This document shows positions 57,446-64,000 of a stretch of 64,000 bases of DNA, in pieces. The notes under the pieces are model-generated. The model made no database searches. It was given only the letters and a program-made list of their open reading frames with translations, and was not told where the DNA came from. A program made the position numbers and the translations under genes. Source of the DNA: Bathynomus jamesi (lineage: Eukaryota > Arthropoda > Malacostraca > Isopoda > Cirolanidae); contig JAJOZX010000487.1 of the NCBI GenBank assembly GCA_023014485.1, forward strand, positions 424,501-488,500, in the 5' to 3' direction. Every line of letters begins with the position of its first letter. Within the stretch, counting starts at the first letter, position 1.

Positions 57446-57896
57446 ATGACCTCCCCCCAAAGGGGTAGCCTTAACCTAAGAGAGGAAGAGAAAGGAGGGA
57501 CGGAGGAGGTCTTTGGGGGAGAAGGTGGGATGTTCTTACCCCCCAAAGGGAAACCTAACCTAAGTCTTAACCTAAGAAGGAAGGAGAGAGTTCTTTATTC
57601 CGCCAGAGTTCGCATCATTATGAACGTCCCGAAGCCAAGCAGGTCTTATATAGAGGATTTTGAGTTGCCAGATATCACTTCTTATATATGGAGGGGTTTA
57701 CCAGATAGCATTTATTTTAATTGTTCAGGTATACATTATTAGAGAGTTGGCAAATACCACCATTTATTTTAATTCACACGAGTTGCCGTTTTTATTTATT
57801 AGAAGCATGCGCAACTTTCTCCTTAAAGTTATTCACAAAGAGAATTAATTATTTAAACGAAACCCAATATTTATAGTAAAAGACACATTTAAACTG

Positions 57897-58042
57897 AAAA
57901 AAATAAAACATCATTACATCATTCTGTTTATTAAATATTGGAAATGTATAGGAAATAAATATACGCTAGAATGATAAAATAAAATAAAAAATAGTATAAG
58001 AAATACGAAACGTATAATCTTCAAAATAATAATTCAGGCGAA

Positions 58043-58091
<49 letters not shown>

Positions 58092-58471
58092 TATTTGCCC
58101 CACTTTCTCCTTAACGTTATTCAGAAAGAGAATTAATTATTTAAACGAACCTCAATATTAACAATAAAAGAAATACACTAGACAATCGGCTAGTTAAAGA
58201 AATCGTTCCAATAACATATTCTCTAAGAATAATATTCAATTTACCATTCGCTTTCATTTATTCTAAAACCTTAGAATGTATACTGTCTATTTACTTTTGA
58301 CAATCCTTTCTTCTCTGAAATAAATAAAACACCATTCTGTTTATAATATATTGGAAATATATAGGAAATAAATATACGATGGAATGATCAAAAAATAAGA
58401 TAAAAAATAATATAAGAAATACGAAACGTATAATCGTCAAAATGATAGTTCAGACGAAACACACACACACA

Positions 58472-58510
<39 letters not shown>
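57897..58510. repeat. ~415-bp tandem duplication in second Polinton terminus
   Basis: The segment acatcattctgtttattaaa ... aattcaggcgaaa + (CA)n (57905-58088) is repeated at 58320-58506 with about 10% divergence, and the intervening cactttctccttaacgttat also occurs three times (57810, 58100, 58525). The two (CA)n tracts end each unit. Confidence 0.75.
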
Positions 58511-58639
58511 CTGTATTTGACCCACTTTCTCCTTAACGTTGTTCAATGAAAGAAGTAAGAAAGAAAAACCATATTTATTTTAACTAACTTCACCTAAAGT
58601 GTTTATTGTCATAAGGACTATAGTCTGCCAATAAATTTT

Positions 58640-58715
58640 TTCATTTCACTTCATTTTCATTTCATCTCATTTCATTTCATTTCACTTCATCTCATTTCAC
58701 TTCATTTCATTCCTT
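58640..58715. repeat. (TTTCA)n pentanucleotide repeat
   Basis: Degenerate tttcatttcatctcatttca units, about fifteen. Confidence 0.85.
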
Positions 58716-58892
58716 CTTTAAAACCTTCTCTGGAAGAAACAATGTACAAATTGTTTCAAGCTGACCGCAAGGCTAACAGCAAAGTTCCATTTGACCTAAA
58801 TTCATTCCTTCTCTAAAGAATTTCCTCCTCTCGCTTCAGATATTAAATTTGTCATTACCATTACTACTGAAGTTAAGAAAGTATTGTTTATT

Positions 58893-59115
58893 CTACAGAG
58901 CGTTCGGAAAGTCTCTCCGCAGTGCTATGTTAAACGCACAGGAAAATGAAAAACTACAATATTTTCATTCAACCATGATTTAGTGATTTTATTACATAAC
59001 CTTTTGATTTACAGCATGTGTTTTCCACCATTTTGCAGGCACAGAGCAACTCGTGATTGTTTTCCAATAGACCTTTGATTAAGTAATAAGTTTCCTCATC
59101 ATATTCCCAATGCAA
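58893..59115 (-). pseudogene. Tc1/mariner-type element end with transposase C-terminus
   Basis: ctacagagcgttcggaaagt at 58898 resembles the inverted-repeat end of Tc1-like elements. The minus frame from about 59100 to 58972 reads LLENNHELLCACKMVENTCC and KGYVIKSLNHG, the last ~40 residues of a transposase. The rest is cut by a TA/GA/CA microsatellite cluster (59133-59240). Confidence 0.6.
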
Positions 59116-59130
59116 CAATACATATGCGTG

Positions 59131-59132
<2 letters not shown>

Positions 59133-59187
<55 letters not shown>

Positions 59188-59197
59188 GTGAGGACGG

Positions 59198-59240
<43 letters not shown>
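59133..59240. repeat. Compound (TA)n(GA)n(CA)n microsatellite
   Basis: TA at 59133-59153, GA at 59154-59187, CA at 59201-59239. Frames through it are artefacts. Confidence 0.95.
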
Positions 59241-59680
59241 TATTGATTTTAAATCACTGTTAAAAATGATAATTATCAGAAATCAACTTAAAGGGTTTGC
59301 ATCAGACAATCGGTCAGCGCTCAACTCAAATGATGCATACAATTGTCTTAACTCTTGCCTTATTATTATTATTACGTGCGGTGATTTTACGAAGTTCAGG
59401 CTTATCCGCCTCCTCTCTAGTTGGCCTGGTGAAGTAGTGAGTTGACTTTTTACTCCACTCACATAGGTATACCCGACTCATCGGGGCTTGTTCTGTACCA
59501 TGCGTCTAATATTCTTTTACACTCCATAGATTTTAGTTCCTACTTTTTTTTCCGTACCGTAATAGTTGAAATTTCTCAGTGTTAAACTGCATATAAAAAC
59601 CAAACGACTTCTCTTAAAACTTACTACATTATTATCCCTGTCCCAACCTTCATGCATTAAAAAAGTTCTACTTTATTGGT
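59241..59680. other. No gene recognised
   Basis: Short frames only, with an ATT run near 59361-59374. It may be Polinton internal sequence or another insert. Confidence 0.4.
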
Positions 59681-59689
59681 AACCTTCGA

Positions 59690-59870
59690 TTAGCATCCCG
59701 CCGAATTGTTCATTTTGACGAGGGTGAAACATTTCACTCCGTCTTAGACCTACAATTTAACGTGGAAACCGAACTAAGCTGCAGCACGGGCGAGGAGAAA
59801 CTACAATGTCATCGCCTGAGGTCTCAGCACCCCAGCATCTTAACCACTAGGATACCTAGGGCGTCCATTT
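59690..59870 (-). mobile_element. tRNA-derived SINE
   Basis: On the minus strand cctagtggttaagatgctgg (about 59843-59824) fits an RNA polymerase III A box in a tRNA-like context, and gttcggtttcc (about 59775-59765) is a weakened B box. The stretch beyond carries a non-tRNA body. The spacing is longer than in a true tRNA. Confidence 0.45.
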
Positions 59871-59959
59871 ATCTATCAACCCAAGCAGACATTCATGAAC
59901 TAAATACAAATTAATCACACTCCTACCCGAGAAGTAAAAAGTCAATCCGAATACATTAA

Positions 59960-60200
59960 TCAAAGTTGAGGATCGAATAGTATGGCCACAAAACATAATA
60001 ATGTACAAAAATCTTCTAGATTTCTTATTTTCTAAGGATCTTTGTTTTACTGTGCTGATTCGTCAGGATTATGAAGCGTAACTGCACTAATTTTGTTTCC
60101 TGTGTACTGAGCTGAGCTGCTCTGATGAAGATATTCCTATAACGACATGCATCCGAAAAATTGAGGCTCAATTAGTATGGCCGCAAAATAATAAAACATT
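59960..60200. repeat. Retroelement-tail-like segment with a repeated 30-bp block
   Basis: ttgaggatcgaatagtatgg (59967) recurs as ttgaggctcaattagtatgg (60162). Between them is CTGATGAAG...CCGAAAAA, Penelope-tail-like, but stems of a hammerhead do not form well. Confidence 0.45.
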
Positions 60201-60526
60201 GTTGTGATAGAGATGGATGATCAATGTTCCGAGGGATATTGCATAAACGGGAGGGTTGGGGAAAACCAAGTAAAGTATGGGCGCAAATGCAAATATTGGC
60301 GTGGTAGAGATTTGCAACTGCCAATACACGATGTGTGCATTAAATCTACGGAGATAATATAAAGACACCATTAGTCGACTACCGCATGGACCCATAATAT
60401 AGGTGTTACAATTGGTACACATTTTATCCCGCTCAGTTATATTGACAACTAATCATTAAATTTACGAGCCGACTCTTAGTCTTTTGGGGCGGTGTTTCGG
60501 ATCATGCGTAAAAAAGGAAATATTTT

Positions 60527-60622
60527 CAGCTGGGAGTCACAGTAATTATTTTCAACAGTGAATAAACATTCCCTCAGCTGGGAGTCACAGTAATTATTTT
60601 CAACAGTGAATAAACATTCCCT
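60527..60622 (+). repeat. 48-bp tandem duplication in the leader of the spliced gene
   Basis: cagctgggagtcacagtaat ... aacattccct is present twice without mismatch (60527-60574, 60575-60622), just before ATG 60628. The first Polinton has one copy (about 45110-45157, minus strand). Confidence 0.9.
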
Positions 60623-60627
60623 CCGCC

Positions 60628-61283
60628 ATGAGTCAAGAACTTTATAGTTTACCGGATTTATATCAAGATGGTGACATTGTAGCATTGTCTACAATTAATC
60701 TTTTTAACGCCGCTGACCGGGATGGATTATTTCCAACGGAAACCGTTGATGATATTTGCAATGATGCTCCTTACGATCCGACGCAAGGGACTGCCGTAGA
60801 AATGTAAGTGCCTATAATTTATTTTTTGGAGTCAATTATTCACAAACTTGTACGTGTCAGAAAGAGGCTTATTTCGTTATATATATGGAGGGTTGTAGTA
60901 ATTCACCTCATCATATTAAAAATACTTCATTTAGGTAAACGCAATTATGATAAAATCCTGTTTTCATTCATTGATTTTTTTATAGCAATCTTTTGCATGT
61001 TTTTTTATAAATTCAAATGTTATTCGTAATTATCTCTTAAAGGAACTTCTCTGAGCGGTTCAAGGATATCTTTAGATTGTAATACTCTTACTATATGTAT
61101 ACTCTGTGTATGTTTTTATTAAAAAAGATTCAGTATGAACATTATTCTTTCTCATTTAAGGTCCGATGAGGATTTGACGTGTTATACAATCTTTTCGTTT
61201 TAAAGAACCCCATGTCATGGATCTGGATAAGGAGATGGAAGATTTACCAAGCAATCAGTCCCAACGAATGTCACACCATTAAC
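60628..61283 (+). pseudogene. Small spliced Polinton gene, second copy
   Basis: Exon 1 runs from ATG 60628 (MSQELYSLPDLYQDGDIVAL) to 60803, followed by donor GTAAGT. Exon 2 begins after AG at 61160 with sequence homologous to 44125-44020, but one missing base (ATTTGACGTGTTATAC) shifts its frame. Exon 1 is fully open and retains NDAPYDPTQG. Compared with the other copy, differences in exon 1 are few and leave the frame intact, while the intron is unalignable by eye. Function unknown. Confidence 0.65.
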
Positions 61284-61427
61284 GAAATAATGTGTTTTTT
61301 TTGTATGATCTTTTTTGGGGGGAAGAAGACACAATGTATTTTCATCAATTTATTAAATGAAAGAAATCGTGTTTTTAGCACAATAACCATCTTAAACTAC
61401 AGAATATACAAACTAACATTATTGGTT

Positions 61428-61477
<50 letters not shown>

Positions 61478-61752
61478 ATATATATATATTATACTAGGGT
61501 GTTTCATAAATTAAAAGTTTGGAAAAATTTTAATCCACATGGATCCCCTTGTTCCATTTGCTGAGGAGACTGATAAACCGAAGTATTAATTCAATAGTTT
61601 AAAGTTTACGGGTCCCCAGTTTGATGCTCTGGCAGATCATAAACGGAAAAAATTAAACAAAAATCTGTCAATGAATTTTTATTCAACAAACGAGTACCAT
61701 TTCACTACACATTTTCACAAAGATACAAAAAAACATAACCACTTCTTGCGAA

Positions 61753-63170
61753 TCATTTGTCCATGAAATCCTTCTTGGTTTTATTCGGGTATTTCACCCT
61801 ATGCTGCATCACAGTTTTGAGCAAATACTGCTTCTGCTCTTCGTTCTTCGTCAGAGAACAGTTGAACTCTTTGGTGAGCGCGATGGCTCTTTCGGCCCGA
61901 TCGTTGACGACAGAGATTTTGTTAATAGTAGCCGCTGCTTGATTGAAGCCCTCTACTTCAGTCCACTCGGCAACTGGCTTTTTCAAGAATTCTGTGTCCA
62001 AGTCGAATGCATGGAAGAAAGCCATCGTCTTTCCTGTCACGAACTCCGCCAGGTGTTTCGAGGCAAGATTCCTGACGTTCTTCCCTTGGGGTTGCTTGAG
62101 TTCCTTTTTCGATGCGGGCTTACCCAAACTGACGACCATCTGAGCCTTTTCTTCATCTGCCACATCTGCGTCGAAGAACGCCATGGCAATAAGAGTCTCA
62201 GAGATGTACCATAGGTGTCGAGACATGGCTTCTTGCGCAGCGTTAACACACGAATATCCCGACATGGCAAAGGCTTCCGCGTCACGCAGAAATTCCAGAT
62301 CAACTGCGGCAGCCTTGCTTGAGGTTGCAGCACGAGTCCAACCTCGGATGTAGACGAGGGACACGAAGAGACCTACGGCTGTCAGAGCTTCCAACTCGTG
62401 ACTCGACATCTTGAACTGCTTCTTCAGTAGAATTACTTTCAAGGAGTAGATGGCTATCGCCATCCATCGAGCGTGATGGTAAGCGCCAGGGGCTCTGAGA
62501 GGGAAATCCACCACTTTTGCTTCTCCCAGGAGGATGGAAAAACTTCCACGGTTGGATCAACGACATCTGAGTCAGTCTCTGACGAAGTTGAAATCACTAA
62601 AGCCCCCGTATCTTCTGCAGCTCCTTTTTCCTTCCTGGCCTTCTCCTGTTGTTCCTTAATCTTGTCCAGCCTCTTCCTTTTCCTAATCTCCTTATAGTGA
62701 AGCTTCATGTCAACAGGGCCCATGCTGCAGGAATTTGGATCTTCACGCTGCATGTCGAGAAAGTGGATGTCCTCCTGATTCTTCATCATTTCCTTAGCCT
62801 GTGAATGAGCAATGTCCATGATCTCCTTCGCTATTGCCTCCTTGAACATCGCCTCCTTCACTCGGAAGGACTCTGCTTTATGTGACTTGTGCTTCACAAG
62901 CCGGTCGTATTCCTTGAGAAGGGATTCCATCTTCCTCAAGGCCGAATCTCGACGCATCATGGGGATTCTCGCTCTCTCCCAAAATATGAGACAGGCATCC
63001 AGGCACAGGTTCAGGCATTTAGTACGTCCAAATTTTTGCTCCTTTTGGTGGTAAAAGTACTTTTTGAGTACTTGCAACTGAGTTGGAAGGCCACTTGATG
63101 TGATGTTCGCATCCGTCTGGCCAATAAGAAACACTTCTGTTTTCGCTCTGGTAGACACCTGGAAAAGAAA
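61753..63170 (-). pseudogene. TAGG-family protein lacking the catalytic middle, copy 2
   Basis: Two long frames overlap: 63266-62454 (native part from about 63160) with IFWERARIPMMRRDSALRKM, HSQAKEMMKNQEDIHFLDMQ and MGPVDMKLHYKEIRKRKRLD; then 62514-61753 with GAYHHARWMAIAIYSLKV, HLWYISETLIAMAFFDAD and VNDRAERAIALTKEFNC through TKNEEQKQYLLKTVMQHR to the stop at 61753. One shift near 62520 joins them. About 470 codons in all. N- and C-terminal regions align with the longer relative at 26170-29090, but the CDGTxxNTG block is absent here, as in copy 1. Binding to ends without cutting would be my guess. Confidence 0.75.
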
Positions 63171-63235
63171 ACAAACTAAATAATTCCACAGAAATAATTT
63201 CACATCGTAATTAATTTCATTAATTACATAAAGAA

Positions 63236-63415
63236 AAGCAGTAACTGGGACTCGAACCAGTGTCATAGCCGTTTGGCGGCATCGCTCAAGTCGGCGTACA
63301 CAGCACGCTATCCACTACACCATCTAGGGAGTGGATAGCGTGCTGTGTACGCCGACTTGAGCGATGCCGCCAAACGGCTATGACACTGGTTCGAGTCCCA
63401 GTTACTGCTTTTCTT
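63236..63415. repeat. Inverted tRNA-like hairpin in the 2.4-kb element, copy 2
   Basis: Arms of about 80 bp mirror each other almost perfectly around ctacaccatctagggagtgg. Each arm carries gtggatagcg and ggttcgagtccc boxes. It lies between the gene start and the right end of the transposon. Confidence 0.85.
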
Positions 63416-63914
63416 TATTTATAAAACTGATACGTGTACACTACGTTCTCTTTGACAATTCATTAATTAAATAAATTTCAATACCGCAGTAAAATTACAT
63501 TAATTAGTATCATAAATAATTACCAGCTTAGTTGTCCAATATGCAACAGACTAATTAATTTCATGTAATATTAATAATAAATATCACTACCACAGTAAAA
63601 TGACAGAAATTAAATAATAATAAATTTCAATACCACAGTAAAATGAGATAATTAGTAGCATATATAATTACCTCTATAGTTGTCCAATAGGCTATACAAC
63701 ACGAACCGCTCAAGTGACGAAGAAAACCGTCTTCACTGCAGGCAGGCGAGGAATGAACTGACAAAAAGTCGTCAAAGTTGGGGACCTCTAAATGCAGCGC
63801 GATCTGGTTCAAACTTGCAAAAACGTGTTTTCTTGTTCTTTTGAATACGGAGAAACGTGTGGATTAAAACTCCAAGCTCATTTTTATTTTACCCTATAGG
63901 TATGAAACACCCTA

Positions 63915-64000
63915 ATATATACACACATATAGATACACACGAACAAAACATCATACTATACAACGAGTACGCACAATCGGAAAACGGCTTTTTATCTGTC
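63915..64000. other. Right flank to window end
   Basis: Short AT/AC-rich sequence. It may be Polinton 2 resuming after the insertion, but it is too short to tell. Confidence 0.4.

Larger units (their letters stand above)
57240..61495 (+). mobile_element. Second, partial Polinton: left terminus and first gene
   Basis: It begins agtagcatgggggcaaaatg, closely matching the termini at 23506 and 49352, then G-rich polypurine units (57290-57430). At about 57897-58050 it matches the inner repeat of the first Polinton (cattctgtttatt, gaaataaatatac, cgtcaaaat). The small spliced gene follows at 60628. A Tc1 fragment and a SINE have inserted. It is broken at 61495 by copy 2 of the 2.4-kb element and may continue beyond the window. 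Confidence 0.75.
61496..63914 (-). mobile_element. 2.4-kb TAGG-ended transposon, copy 2
   Basis: Starts TAGGGTGTTTCATAAATT and ends with TATGAAACACCCTA at 63914. The flanks tattatac and atatatac may be a diverged 8-bp duplication. Same orientation and content as copy 1. It has fewer frame breaks. Confidence 0.9.

Noticed and set aside
57239..57546. Proline-rich and glycine-rich frames
   Set aside because: They translate the G-rich polypurine array of the Polinton end; frames on both strands are equally open.
60122..60165. Hammerhead at CTGATGAAG...CCGAAAAA
   Set aside because: Stem II is weak and stem I does not pair.

Overview
The window is AT-rich, full of microsatellites, and made almost entirely of mobile elements at many stages of decay. 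I found no convincing host gene, rRNA or functional tRNA. Spliced transposon genes, CR1 LINEs with an esterase-type ORF1, Penelope elements with GIY-YIG domains, several mariner/Tc1 types, hAT, MULE-like and piggyBac-like elements and Polintons (Mavericks) together point to an invertebrate metazoan nuclear genome. An arthropod is most likely; the DUF4817-type Tc1 element and TTAGG-rich palindromes fit this but do not prove it.

Layout. 1-2.2 kb: mariner and Tc1-like transposase remnants. 3.0-4.1 kb: a 451-bp tandem satellite, whose unit reappears as a palindrome at 16.2 kb. 4.1-10.0 kb: LINE endonuclease, Penelope RT, a hAT remnant, and three Penelope 3' ends, each with a hammerhead-ribozyme-like fold. 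10.4-13.8 kb: a hAT with intact ends and 8-bp target duplication. 13.9-14.3 kb: an inverted pair of tRNA-like SINEs. 18.3-19.2 kb: a MULE-like element with minisatellite ends. 19.6-20.9 kb: a LINE flanked by ~92-bp direct repeats. 21.2-22.5 kb: a small hAT-like element holding two long palindromes. 22.7 kb onward: a CR1 LINE that is interrupted near 23.5 kb and resumes near 49.35 kb.

The interruption is a ~25.8-kb block that I read as one Polinton, about 17.6 kb long without its own insertions. Its inverted repeats are themselves interrupted: the left arm by a 5.8-kb transposon (23918-29756, which carries a hAT and a Tc1-like element), the right arm by a 2.4-kb transposon (46141-48558). Each arm shows the other's insertion site empty. 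Inside are protein-primed-type DNA polymerase B, packaging ATPase, integrase with chromodomain, major capsid protein, a capsid-cluster protein, a basic protein-VI-like protein, a cysteine protease, two further late-type small proteins, two unrecognised minus-strand genes, a repeat-encoded ORF and a small spliced gene. Most are frameshifted. A second, partial Polinton of the same family starts at 57.24 kb and keeps the small spliced gene.

The most interesting theme is a group of transposons with TAGG...CCTA ends and 8-bp target duplications: 23918-29756, two 2.4-kb copies (46141 and 61496) and a 496-bp MITE (55432-55927). The protein-coding members share a protein family with hAT-like hallmarks that I cannot assign to a named hAT lineage. 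The 2.4-kb copies lack the central catalytic block but keep both flanking regions and carry an inverted tRNA-like hairpin.

49.4-56.4 kb is a pile of CR1 fragments on both strands. The window ends in the second 2.4-kb copy.
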